Shown here in pieces: positions 37,322-49,272 of a DNA stretch of 64,000 bases. Origin of the DNA: Selaginella tamariscina (lineage: Eukaryota > Streptophyta > Lycopodiopsida > Selaginellales > Selaginellaceae); assembly GCA_003024785.1 (NCBI GenBank), contig PUQB01000166.1, forward strand, positions 271,071 through 335,070. The letters run 5' to 3'. Positions within the stretch are counted from its first letter, which is position 1, and each line of letters starts with the position of its first letter. The position numbers and the translations under genes are program-made. A model generated the notes under the pieces. That model was not told where the DNA came from. It saw nothing but the letters and a program-made list of their open reading frames with translations, and did not search any database.

Positions 37322-37325
37322 CACA

Positions 37326-37365
<40 letters not shown>

Positions 37366-37460
37366 AAGATGAGAAATAAGCGTGTGTTTTGTGTTTGCAG
37401 AGCAAGTTTTTCTGGACATTGCGGGTGCATTCACAAAGAGGGGACTGGGTGTGTGTTCAG
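37322..37460 (+). pseudogene. psaH intron 2 / exon 3 fragment
   Basis: A (TG)n tract, then AAGATGAGAAATAAG, TTTGTGTTTGCAG and an exon start AGCAAGTTTTTC. It continues through GTGCATTCACAAAGAGGGGA to CTG. This matches the minus-strand psaH sequence at about 48776-48870. Similarity stops just after CTG. This copy has GGGG at 37439-37442 where the psaH gene itself has GGG. Confidence 0.9.
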
Positions 37461-38400
37461 AACACTCATCCACACACACATACACAAGTACAATATATAT
37501 TATAAAATTTCATAGATTTGCAATTTGTTTTTTTATTACATGATATCTTTTAAAATAATTCTATTAGCATTGAAAAATATCTTAATAGAAATAGAATATT
37601 GACAAATTTTGAATACACACACACACACGTGTGTGTGTGTTGGATATTTTTTTTCTCCAAAACTTTACCAGAATTAGGATTAAAAAAAATTAAATGACAA
37701 TTTAAAAAAGGTGAGGAAGAATATGAGATTTAAATAATTCAAGACGTATGTCAAGAAAGAAAGAAAGAAAGAAATAGAAGTAAAAATAAAAACACTATCT
37801 AAGAAATTCATACTTTTATGCTATATATATATATAAATTATGTTATGTGTATGTGTGTGTTAAGCTTTTATTAATATATGAATGTGTGTTAAGCTTTTAT
37901 TATTATATTATAGTAAGTACATGAATAATTGTTCCTGAATAGATATATATACAATCTAAAAATTCATATATGATATATTGATGTATGTGCTGAAAACAAT
38001 AAGAAATAATAAGAATCTGCTTGGTGTTTTAATATATTATTTAAGTAGTTTCTAGTGAAAAACACACCAAACCATGTTTATTATTTATATACATACATAG
38101 TTGACATATACAAAAGTGATTACTCGGTTTTACCACCTGGTCAATCACATATTTTTAATTTGAGACTAAAATTGATATTTTATTAATTATTTAATAAATG
38201 TTAATTAAATTTAAAATTAATCTAATTTAATTATATATAAATATATATAATTAATGCGGATGTCTGTATTAATATTTATTTAATATTTTAATATTATAGA
38301 AAGTGTAAAAGTAATGAATATGGTACTATGGTAATTCATGGGGAACTTTGGTCATTGCTCAGATGCGACAGTACATAAAGACACATTTGGTTCTCATTTC
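37461..38400. other. AT-rich region leading to L2
   Basis: No gene. 38040-38110 (AAAAACACACCAAACCATG) matches the L-block upstream flank also seen near 29600 and 43200. Confidence 0.6.
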
Positions 38401-38462
38401 AGCCACCAGCGTCTTTCTGAAGCTCCTGCTTCCTTCAATTTCTCTCCGCTTTCCTTCTAGTA

Positions 38463-38830
38463 TGAAATTCATGGCTGCTAAAATGTGTAGTAGTGGGCAA
38501 CCACGATTGCTGCTAAAGCGCTCACCAGAAGCCGTCTACCAAGAGGAAGTGGCCGCGAGTGGAGCAGCAACTGAGATATCTCAGAGTCTCTCATGTTGGC
38601 TACAGTCGTAGGGTGCTCGTCTCCATAGCTATGAAGAGATTGAACCAGCTGTTGCGCAGCTGAATTGCCTCCCAAGTGTTTATGCAAGCGGCTACTTGTC
38701 TAGCGGGTGGTGGAAATCCGACTACTTGCTGTGTGAAGATTATTCCTCAATGCACTTGTTCCATCATCAGTGGCATTCCTGACATTCCTGAATTGCTGTC
38801 CTAAAAAACTGCCGTAGCAGCTAGGCTGTA
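38463..38830 (+). pseudogene. 8-Cys LTP-like pseudogene, copy L2
   Basis: Begins ATGGCTGCTAAAATG like L1 and L3. It is then interrupted by about 120 bp of unrelated GC-richer sequence (about 38480-38610). It resumes at GTGCTCGTCTCCATAGCTAT (about 38611), with a small deletion after AGCTATG, CTGTTGCGCAGCTGAATTGC at 38650 and GGTGGTGGAAATCC at 38705. A premature change near the end (CCTAAAAAACTGC) removes the CNCC-like terminus. The flanks to about 39220 follow the L block. Not functional as an L protein. Confidence 0.85.
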
Positions 38831-38839
38831 AGTTTACGT

Positions 38840-41430
38840 TTTTTTTTTTTTGTTTTTCATATATAACATCCAAGATTGCTGAAGGAACGAGAATAAGATC
38901 AAGAGCTTCTCCCAAGTAAGAGTGAAAATCTCATGCTCTTGTTGTATAGAGCTTTTAATCCAATGGTAGTTTATATATCAGATTTCTGTTCTGTGCTGTG
39001 TTAATCACTAATAAGAGGAAAATTATTATATTAGTTTGTGCACATGCTCAAATGCAGTGTCAAACTTATTGATCATGTTGCCTTTACAATCTTTCATTGT
39101 CAATCTGTTCTCTCAAGTCAAAACTGTTATGGCTACAACAGATTGATGGTGTCGGGAGTTGCAGTCACTTTGAGAGATTAAAGCTTTGGTATCATAATTT
39201 ATCGTCTTATGTCTTAAACACTATTGGACAGGGAACTATTAAATTAATTATTATTATGGTTTTATATAATTATATACCGATGCTAATAAGATAATGTGTA
39301 ATGTCATAATTATAAATAGTCAACTAGGTTATTATTTTATCATAATCCAAATCTTTAATTAAATATGAGATGTATTAATTATTTTCTTAACACCATAATA
39401 TAAAAACATCTAAACACACAAATTTAGTTTGATAACGATCGTTCGAATCTATATCTAGATACGAGCTGCAAAAATGTTTTATCTTTATAATAAGCTGCAT
39501 TTGTCTTTGTAAAAAGCGACTCTACGGGTGATGAGATCAACGGCTCTCGGTTTTAACAGAAGCTCAACCGTCGATGAGATCGGGTAATTAATAACGCATT
39601 TAGCATATATTAATTTATTAGTATTAAATATTCATTATTCCTAAAATAAAATATATGAAATAAATTATACCTTGAAATATATGATTTATATGATTACATA
39701 AATTCAAATATTTAATTTATATATTTAATATTTAATAAAATAAATATAAATTAAACAAAACTTCTAATACTCTGATTATAGTAAAAGTTCTAAATTAATA
39801 TGAGTAATTAATGTATAAATAATCTGTTTACAATAATTCAATTATACTTTCAATGATTTATATAACGTTAAAATTAAAGTTGACAAATTGATATACATAT
39901 ATCAAATAACAAATATATATAAATTATATGAGTAAATATTAATAATATAAAACCTTTTTAAAGAACAGGATTTTAATGTATTAGACACGAACGTCATATT
40001 TATGTTTCAAACTTTCAACTAGCATTTGTATTTTAGGATTACTTTAAAATTTGCATAATTAAGACACGAGGTTTCTCATATTACATTTCACATGGTTGGG
40101 TTTAGGAGTTTTATTTATATATGCACAAATAATATTTATAGATGTGCGAATAATACGTATTATTTTAGATGTGCAATAATACTTATTAATTATACTTATT
40201 ATTTAATTATTTAATAAAAAGTTAATCATTATTTTTCATAATTATTGCACTCTTCGTATTCTTTAGTAATACTTAGAGATGTAACTGGAATATTATACAT
40301 TTGTTTATAAGTTTAGTAAAAAGTAACAATAATGAATATAATGATGGATGGTACATTAAGAACCATATAAATAACTTTGGTTATATTATTTATTATATTG
40401 ACTTATTGTTTATATATTTGATTTTTTATATATAATTATTAATTTATATAACAATATCCATAAATTTATATTTATAATATAGGCATATATGTGTAGTACC
40501 TTTTTAAGGGTTCTTAAAAATTGAAATTTCTTTATAAATGTGTATGCATAGAATGTATATAAATGTATTTTTTAAATTTACAACTAATTTTAAAAAATAA
40601 AATTTTAATTTATAATACATTATAATAAATATATATATTTATTGTAGTCCTATTTTCTTAAAATGATTCATTTTAAAAGAAAAGAAAACATGATAATATA
40701 TTGTCTGATCATTATTAAACCAATCCATTGAACTGATGTAAGTATTTCTACTAGTTACCTAAACATATTTGACGATTTAAAGAACTTTGTTCTGTATATA
40801 TATATATGTGTGTGTGTATATTGTTATATATTTGTGCATATCTTTGTTGTACAGCCAGTTGATTGCAATATAAATCACACACACACACACATGTGTGTGT
40901 GTGTGTGTTTTATAAGTTATAGTTTAGTGTTTAAACACTAGAGACTGGCTGTTGGAACACCACTTATAAATTAGCCTTTTAACACAGGATTTATAGAAAG
41001 CTAATTGAGTAGTAATAGTTTTGGTGTCCTTTCTGATAAAGAATGATATATAGTCTAACTTCATTTACAGTTTTTAATTTAAATTCACTTTTATATTTAA
41101 TTTAGTTACATATGATTTATTTTTCAACTAGCATTTGCATTTTGGTATTACCCGACTGTTTACATAAGCTAGGTAATATGAGGTTTCTCATAGTTGGATG
41201 TGTGCCGTGCGTGTGAGGGGCTACAGAATATACTTATGTGGTTATAGTTGGTATATATATTTACAAACTTATTAAGTAATCATATTATATATAAGAATCA
41301 ACTATAAACTTGTTCATACATTGCACATGCAGACACATATAATATGCACACACACATCTAATAACTATCTATAAAAATGCATGTATACATATATACACAC
41401 ACATATAATATAATACAGTAACATTATATA
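38840..41430. other. AT-rich region after L2
   Basis: 38850-39220 is the decayed 3' flank of the L block (TATGGCTACAACAGATTGAT at 39129). The rest is AT-rich with a CA/TG inverted tract at 40877-40908 and no supported gene. Confidence 0.6.
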
Positions 41431-41438
41431 TTGTAAAT

Positions 41439-41487
41439 AACAGTTTGGCCGAGTGGTCTAAGGCGTTGGATTTAGGCTCCAATCCGT

Positions 41488-41518
<31 letters not shown>
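41439..41518 (+). tRNA. tRNA-Leu (anticodon TAG)
   Basis: Cloverleaf with TGGCCGAGTGGTCTAAGGCG D-arm, anticodon stem TTGGA/TCCAA around TTTAGGC, a class II variable arm and the T-arm GTGGGTTCAAATCCCAC. The acceptor stem ACAGTT pairs with AGCTGT. The first pair is broken: position 1 is A at 41439 where G is expected opposite C. A T-rich stretch follows within 20 bp. Possibly still expressed, but with a weakened acceptor end. Confidence 0.9.
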
Positions 41519-42769
41519 GCACTTTCTTAATTTTATAAGACGATAATATTGAGCGTGTATATATACATCACATGTACGTTACATAAACTAGCATATAAAT
41601 TTAACTGTTTCGGTACACTATCTACTGTAGCATTATGTAAAATATAATCATATTGAAATCATGTGGAATATATTAATATAATACAATTGACATATTTAGC
41701 AATGTACGTGTGTCAATATCATGGTGTGATAAGATGAATTATATATGTATTTATACTACGTACAGAATTACGTATTTACATGCAATAAATACATAACACA
41801 AGAGTGTGTGATCCTTCACTTGTGAAAGCAGGGTTCGGTCACCTGCCTGACGTGGTACACCCCAATTATCAACCATGTCCACACCTGTGTTCCTCTCATT
41901 ATCATCTCACAATGAATTAATTAACACTAATTTTGGACGTGCGTTCACCACTTCATAATTTTATCCTTCAAAACCATCAATAATGTTCACAGATCACCTT
42001 GGTAGATTGGTATGACCTTGTTGTATACATGTGTACAGTCGTGCGCCTCTGTGATCGCCTCTGGCCAGATTGACATGTCTACAAAGAACAGTAAGTTTGA
42101 TTTGCATATTTATCTGAAATAAACTATAAATATATACTTACTCTTTAAACTTTGTTAGAAAATATTTTAAAAACTCATAAAACATTTATTATTTAGAAGA
42201 AGAATGTTGAAATCATATTTAAATATAAAACAGAATAATATGAAATTTAATTAAAAAGTCATTAATAATGTTATTTTAGATTATTTTAAATTTATAAAAG
42301 ATACCATGTGAAGAAAAAAACAAATTGCAAGGAAATTTATAAAATTAGAAAAAAAAAATTGTACATAACTATAATGCTTCTTTAATAATGCTCTTAACTT
42401 CAAATATTCTTTGCAAGATCATATATCTTTTATTTTTCATTTAACCAGGCTATTTGCATATTGCTTATCAAAATATAAATTTCATATTTTATTTTTTAAT
42501 CATATGATTACTGCAGCATAATGTAGGGAAATATTTGCTGAAGTTCTACATATATAAGTATATTCTTAGTATTCATTTATCTTTAGTCAAAGTAGTAACA
42601 CATGCATTTCATATAATATATATACAATATACTTGCATATGTATACATTTCATTGCATACATATGTATATGTATATATTTATAAATTGTTTTTATATATG
42701 TGTGTATTTGTGTGTGTGTGTGATATATATATATATATATATATAATCTAAAGAAATCATATATGATAT
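41519..42769. other. AT-rich region without further genes
   Basis: 42100-42360 matches 31500-31790 inverted, and 42445-42680 matches 36138-36400 directly. No coding evidence. Confidence 0.6.
41846..41886 (-). repeat. single inverted unit of the ACGT minisatellite
   Basis: CCTGACGTGGTACACC then CCAATTATCAACCATGTCCA is the reverse complement of one unit of 22265-22535. Confidence 0.85.
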
Positions 42770-43500
42770 TTTTTTTAATGATGCTTGCTATATCAAATAA
42801 TCGCTAATATATAAATATATAAGAAGTATTTTCCTTTTCATAATTCTTAGATAAGTATTCACATATTCAATAATTTGAGACGTTTCCACATTCTTATATT
42901 TATGAATAAAATATGAAATAATAATAAATAAATATTAACAATGTTTAAAATAGATATTAAAGATATTCTACCATATTTACTGTGTACATGTAATCGCCTG
43001 TAACAATAAATACTTAATTTGTATATAAGAACATAAAAATTTTAATATATATATTTTTAATTCAAATAATATTAAATAAATAATTAATAAGATGATAAAG
43101 TCTGAAATTATTGAATATTATAAAGATATAAGAAGAATCTGCTTGTTTAATATACTATTTAGGCGTAACGCCCATTGCTCGTATCAAAACGACTAGTAAA
43201 AAACACACCAAACCATTTTTACTTATGGCTGACATATACACAAGTGACTACTCACTCGAAAGGGTGGTTTTACTACCACGTAGTGACGAGTTTGTTTACT
43301 ATGGTAGGCTGGTAGCTCATGGTGAACTTTGGACATTTGACTGCTCACTTCTCAACATGAATTCCAGTAATAATTCATGAGGAGCCGTTACAGTAATAGA
43401 TTTTGTTGCCAGATGTGGGACACTGTGATCTTAGAGTAGCAGTTTCAAACAGTGTTTTGTTGGCAGACACTGTGATCTTAGAGTAGCATGGAAACTACTG

Positions 43501-43539
43501 TGATCATGTGAAAGTGAAACTTTCACTTTCACATGATCA
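43501..43539. promoter_or_regulatory. 39-nt perfect palindrome upstream of L3
   Basis: TGATCATGTGAAAGTGAAA, a single C, then its exact reverse complement. It sits about 50 bp before the TATATAAA box (43589-43596) and 154 bp before the ATG. The L1 promoter has only one arm-like piece (GGTCATGTGAAACTG). Confidence 0.85.
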
Positions 43540-43692
43540 ACCAGTGGTAAATTCAGTCTCGTAAACTGGGATTCACTGCCTGATCTAGTATATAAAGACC
43601 ACATTTGCTTCTCGTTTCAGGCATCTGCTAGTCTTTCTCAAGTTCCTGCTTCCCTTCAATTTCTCTCCGCTTTCCTTCTAATATTGAAATTC

Positions 43693-43932
43693 ATGGCTGT
43701 TAAAATGATTGTGCTGGTGCTCGTCTCCATAGCTATGATAGCAACCATAAAACCGGTTGCTGCGCAGCTGAATTGCATCCCAAGTGTTACGGAAGCGGCT
43801 ACTTGTCTAACGGGTGGTGGAAATCCAATTACTTGCTGCTCGAAGATTATCCCTCAATGCACTTGTCCCATAATCCGCGGTCTCTCTGGCATTCCTGGCC
43901 TAGGTGCTGTCCTGAGCAACTGCTGCAGCTAG
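43693..43932 (+). CDS. 8-Cys LTP-like secreted protein, copy L3
   Basis: 79 residues from the ATG at 43693. The TTG-led upstream extension is not needed, because the TATA at 43589 and the L1 comparison both allow this start. Hydrophobic signal peptide to about residue 24. The mature part keeps the eight-Cys pattern C-X9-C-X9-CC-X6-C-X-C-X18-CC-S. It differs from L1 by only a handful of residues, for example Ile for Val after the first Cys, Ser for Ala after the CC pair and Gly for Leu after PIIR. The frame is fully open and the changes are mild, which suggests that selection kept both copies or that duplication was recent. Family by Cys order only: lipid transfer/prolamin-like, atypical C-terminus. 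Confidence 0.85.
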   Translation: MAVKMIVLVLVSIAMIATIKPVAAQLNCIPSVTEAATCLTGGGNPITCCSKIIPQCTCPIIRGLSGIPGLGAVLSNCCS

Positions 43933-44879
43933 GAAGCCGGTAAGTTCACGTTTTTCTCTTGTTTTTATATATAACATCTAAGGTTGCAGAAGGAACGAGA
44001 ATAAAGATCAAGAGCTTCTCCTAAATAAGAGTTGAAATCTCATGCTCTTGTTGTAATGGGCTTTAATTTCTAGATTTCTGTTCTGTGTTAACGTTAACTT
44101 GTGTGTGTTAATCACGAATAAGAGGAAAGTTATATTAGTTTGTGCTTCAAGACCGTTATGGCTACAACAAATGGATAGTGTCAAAAGTTGCAGTAGCTTT
44201 GAGAGATCAAAGCTATGGTGTCGTAAGTTTCCCACAAACGTCCGCTTTAGCTCAAACACACAAAATGCTTGCATTGCAGAACACATAATATTAGAAACAT
44301 CGAAACAAAAAAATTCAATTCTGATAATGATCAAAAATCTATATCTAGATACGAACTGTCAGAAATATTTCTTATGATTGTTTTATATGATGACATAAAT
44401 TCAAAATGTGTAATATTAAATAAATAAATATGAATTAAACCAAACTTCTGATAATCTAGTTATTATAATAGTACGACTTATAAATTAATATAATTAATTA
44501 ATGTAATAAATAACTAAATGGCTCTTGTGTAATTACCATAATTCAAAATAATTAAATCACTTTTGATTATATTTTCAAAAATAATAATTTTATATAATGT
44601 TCAAATTAAGTTCAATAAATTGATATACATATATCAAATTTTATATTTATATATATATATATATATAAGTTCATTATATAAATGTTTATAACTGAATGAA
44701 TATTTAGATAAGCCCTACGTGGAAGGGGTATGTCGTGACCTTTCCCTCAAAAGGCACCTTTGCCTTGCTGACTTAAGAGGAAAAAGAAATGTTAAGATAA
44801 GGTATGATATTTAATATTATAACTTTCTTAAGTTTAATTCCGAAATTTGTTGTATAAAATTTATTTACCACCGTTAGCA

Positions 44880-45780
44880 GGTTGTAACATAATATAATTT
44901 ATTAGCTTTATGGAAACCTACGGTGAATTCTGAAGGATGTTATACTACGCAAAATTGTTACAATCGTATTATTTATTATACATTTATTTATTTATAAAAA
45001 CCACTGTATAAAGTTATTATTTAAAGATCCATCTAACAATTATAAAACTAAATGTCAATGTTCTAGAAAACATATACATAAATATAAAATACTTATTTAT
45101 ATGTTTACTTATTCACATGTTTTTTTTTACAATAATTGCAGAACTACCTTACACAAAAGTAGTTGATTATACAAATCGTCAAGGTATCTTAGCGTGTAAA
45201 TGAACATATGATTATATATATAGACGCATTTGTATGTACAACACGTCTATGTGGATGTGTAAAGAGATAAGAACAAGAATTATTATTAATTTGTTAGAAG
45301 CACGAATGGCGCTATAAAAGAAGTGCTATCTTGGGGGAGAAGAATCAAATTGGTAGACTGTGTGTTAGTAATTGTGCTATTTACTTTCTTTGCTGTTTAT
45401 GGCTGCAGCAAATGCGCAGCGCCACATTTTATCTTCTTCATATGTGCTTATGATATGATGTAGTATGGGTGTTAGAAATATGATCTGATAATAAATATAT
45501 ATAAAGCAGATTCTTTTATAAGTCATTTTATTTATTTTATATTAAACCTCTTTTCTATATTATATTATTATGTATGTTCATCTTAAACAACAGTAAAAGC
45601 TAACATATACTTAATATTGAAAATATTTAAATTTAAATTTCATCACCTTTTATTTTATATTATTTTAGAAATACTTATTTGATAAAACTAATATCATAAA
45701 GACGACTAAAGTTTTGCTATCCAAACCATTCAGCTACTGACTCATCCCTAAAGCAAATATTAATATGTTAATAAGTTTAA
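44880..45780 (+). pseudogene. Cys-rich peptide pseudogene in block P copy 5
   Basis: Direct to copy 1. The promoter GGCGCTATAAAAGAAGTGCT and the signal-peptide coding region are present (TTGTGCTATTTACTTT at about 45372; GGCTGCAGCAAATGCGCAGC at about 45401). The start codon is damaged, an insertion shifts the frame, and the sequence jumps to the downstream flank (TTCTTCATATGTGCTTATGA). Nearly all mature Cys codons are missing. Confidence 0.8.
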
Positions 45781-47848
45781 TTTATTATTAAACTTCATAT
45801 AGAAAGCAGCATGTTACCAATAATTTTAATTTAGACTTCTAAATTGCCAATTTATTATGACAGGACGGATATTCCTGAGCATTGAGAGGAAGATTCTGTC
45901 ATCTCTATGGAATATGAAGCAACTTTATTGCAGCAGTATATTATAGGTCACATTTTTTTTGATATCTTGAATATATACAGTATTAAAGTAATGATACCAC
46001 AATATATCCACTAGATATTAAATTTTTTTATAGATATTCTATTTCATTATTTAAAGATAATAAAATTATTTTAAATTTCTATGTGACATAGAAAACAAAA
46101 TTGCAAGGAAGAATATGAAATTGAAAAGAATCTATATTGTACATAATCTTCACTGTATACAAAGACTTCTTTTTAAGAAGTTTAAATTTCATTCCTCTGT
46201 GTAATACTTCTCGATTAGATAATAACTGTATAACATAATTAATCCATTCGTTAGAGAGTTGAGGACATTTAAAATTAAATTATGGGTTTTAATTCTTTTA
46301 AACCATAATTTATAATAAGCTTGATTCGCATATTTTGTCCGAAATAAACAATAAATGTATATTTACTTTTTAAACTTTGTCAGGATTTTTAAAACTTTAG
46401 AAACAATATCGTTTAGAAGAAGAATGTTGGAATCCTATTTGAATATAAATATAAGATTCAACATTAATAATGTTGTTTTCATTATTTTATTTAGTTCATT
46501 CACATTATACTATTGTACTCGTTCTGTTTTTGCACAATTATTGTATATGATTATGAGATTATTGTCATTGCCTGCGTGTCCATATGTGTGTCTGTGCACG
46601 CACGCGCACACACACACACACACAAACACTCACGCCACATGAGTGTTAACCAAGATCATTTCAGTTCTGTCATATAAAGGCAACTTGTGTATATGCATAG
46701 ATGGTTGTGGTTTCATAACATGTGTACATACATACTACTAATGTATGGTCATCTCAGGGGGCATATGTGTATGTACCTTGTGGATGTATGTGTACGAGTG
46801 TTCTTGTGTGTGTGTATGGGTATTTTTTTTACCATTAATACCATTATATTAATCTATTACTTTATACTAAAGCTATAATGTGACTAAGAAAAACATATTT
46901 GATATGTAATAAATCTTATAATGTTAATCAATTTTTATAATAAAAATTTGCCGCATATTCCAAAAGGAATTTGCAAGATCTTAAAACGGTATTTATTAAA
47001 AATTATAACACTTAATCTAGCTTAGAGATTACTATTAAAAAATCAAAATATTTGTGAAATCTTTCTGAGGGTTACTTGGCGAAGAAAAGGTTAATTAAAG
47101 AGATATGTTAAATGCAAATATATCACATACATATTAAAATATTATAAATATATATTTTATGAAAATTGACATACTGTTCTTTTTACATGATATATTATTA
47201 TATGTGATACATATACATATCATTTATATATTATATAATTTATAATTTTATGAGTATAATTTATATCAGGATTCCTTATAATCATGTAATTAATATAAAT
47301 TATAGTACATTGTTATTCCTTATAATAATAATAATTAAATGTTAACAAAAATTGACTCACCACTTAGTATCATACTTAACTGAATTTAGAATGAAGAGGA
47401 CTTGCTTTTTTACTTATCATTTAACTTAATTAATCTTAATCAGTGATGTGCTTTATAATTTTGACATGGGTACGTGTATACATACATACATACATGACAC
47501 ATGATTATATATACGTGCGTACGATGTGTGTGTATTATATGTTTGACCATAGTGTATATATATCAGATATCATTGTATCAAGCTACGTACATATAACAAT
47601 TGATTAATAAAGTATCATAATATTCTATGAATTATGATATAATTGGCGTATTATTTAATTTTTATATATATACATCTATATATCATAAATAAAGTTGGAA
47701 CCTTACAACTTTATTTATGATATATAAATGTATAGTTATTATTTATTGAATTTATAATTTAGAAAAATCAAACTAATATTTTTGTATTTATCTTCTATTT
47801 CCTCTAACCAATATTGAATGTTCATAAAAATATATTTATTATAACATA

Positions 47849-47884
<36 letters not shown>

Positions 47885-48640
47885 AATAAATGTCTGTACA
47901 TAATACACGTGAAAATTGGACATTGAAGACTTGCTGGTTAATAATTAATTAAGCCCAGCATCAAAATATATTCATATTCTAGCATAATATAATTTCTTAG
48001 CTCTGTTCCATATATATATATTATATATATATATAATGCCATCGGACGTGGCAGCACCACAACCACAATCGTATATTCATTATACTTTTTTTTATATATA
48101 AAAACGACATTGTATAAAGATATTATTTAATTCTCTTTCTCTCTCTCTCTCTCACTCTCTCTCTCTCTCACACACACACACACATGTGGGTGTGTGTGTA
48201 TTCAGACTAGAGAGCATGAATGCTCTAAAACTACTTGGACAATACGAAATTATATAATACTAGAGGGTCAGTTTGATAATTTTCCCTTTTCAATATAACA
48301 TTCAATATTCAAAAAATTCAATAATAATGCTGTTATTTTTATATAAAATGCTTAGAAGATTATGATATGTATACCGAATATTGTAGCTTGTGCATTGCCT
48401 GCGTGTTTGTTTGCGTGTCTATGTGTGTGTGTTTGTGAGTCCACACGCACGCACGTATCATTATCACGTCACATGAGTGTTAATCGTGCCTTTATATGTG
48501 TCTCAGGAGTAATGTGTATATGTGTGTGTGTGCGTGAGTGTTCTGGTTCCACACACGCACACACACAGACACACATCAACATGAGGTGTGCGAGTGTTTA
48601 AGGAGAAAATATTACAGATAATTAAGGATTGGCATGTGTA
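45781..48640. other. AT-rich region before psaH
   Basis: No supported gene. 46200-46440 matches 31190-31450 inverted. 46550-46650 and 48360-48490 are related CA/GT-rich pieces. 47590-47990 recurs at 33060-33430. A 21-bp-arm hairpin lies at 47677-47726. Confidence 0.6.
47677..47726. repeat. perfect hairpin, 21-bp arms, 8-nt loop
   Basis: TATATATCATAAATAAAGTT + G (47677-47697), loop GAACCTTA, then the exact reverse complement (47706-47726). The related sequence near 33110 lacks it. Confidence 0.85.
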
Positions 48641-48641
48641 C

Positions 48642-49007
48642 TTAGATCTTGCCTCGTGGACCAGGCTGTGGGGGTAGTTGAGGGCCTCTCTTAATGGGCA
48701 GCAGATTCGGAGATGCATTTGCCCCAGCATATGCTATGGCACCTGCATATCCCAACAGAATAAACTGGAGTAGCAGTCCCTCTTTGTGAATGCACCCGCA
48801 AAGGTCTGGAAAAACTTGCTCTGCAAACACAAAAATACACACCCTTATTTCTCATCTTAAAACACACACACACAATCTATCGTGTGTACGTGTTATAAAC
48901 ACCATAAACACATATACTCAAGGCATACACACACATAGTGTATGTATCCGTTTAGCCATATGTCAATGTGCATAAACATAATATATATAATAATAATAAT
49001 AATAATA

Positions 49008-49053
<46 letters not shown>

Positions 49054-49220
49054 GGTTGTATGTGCATATATTCATGCACCGGCACACAATGTATATCTTA
49101 TGTTTGTGTTCGTATATATGTATCCTTGTATCAATCTGTGCACAAGGCCATGTACATTCACATATCACCGATGCATGGGGTATGTTTATAGATATAAAAA
49201 CATATATCAAGGGTTATATT

Positions 49221-49272
<52 letters not shown>

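Larger units (their letters stand above)
42770..44770 (+). repeat. inverted-repeat arm L (right), partner at 27920-30130
   Basis: Carries L3 with its promoter and both flanks. See the left arm. The two arms face away from an AT-rich interval centred near 36.4 kb. Confidence 0.8.

Noticed and set aside
45840..45950. Possible copy of primase exon 2 (shared GACGGAT start)
   Set aside because: Similarity is limited to about 14 bases and does not continue.
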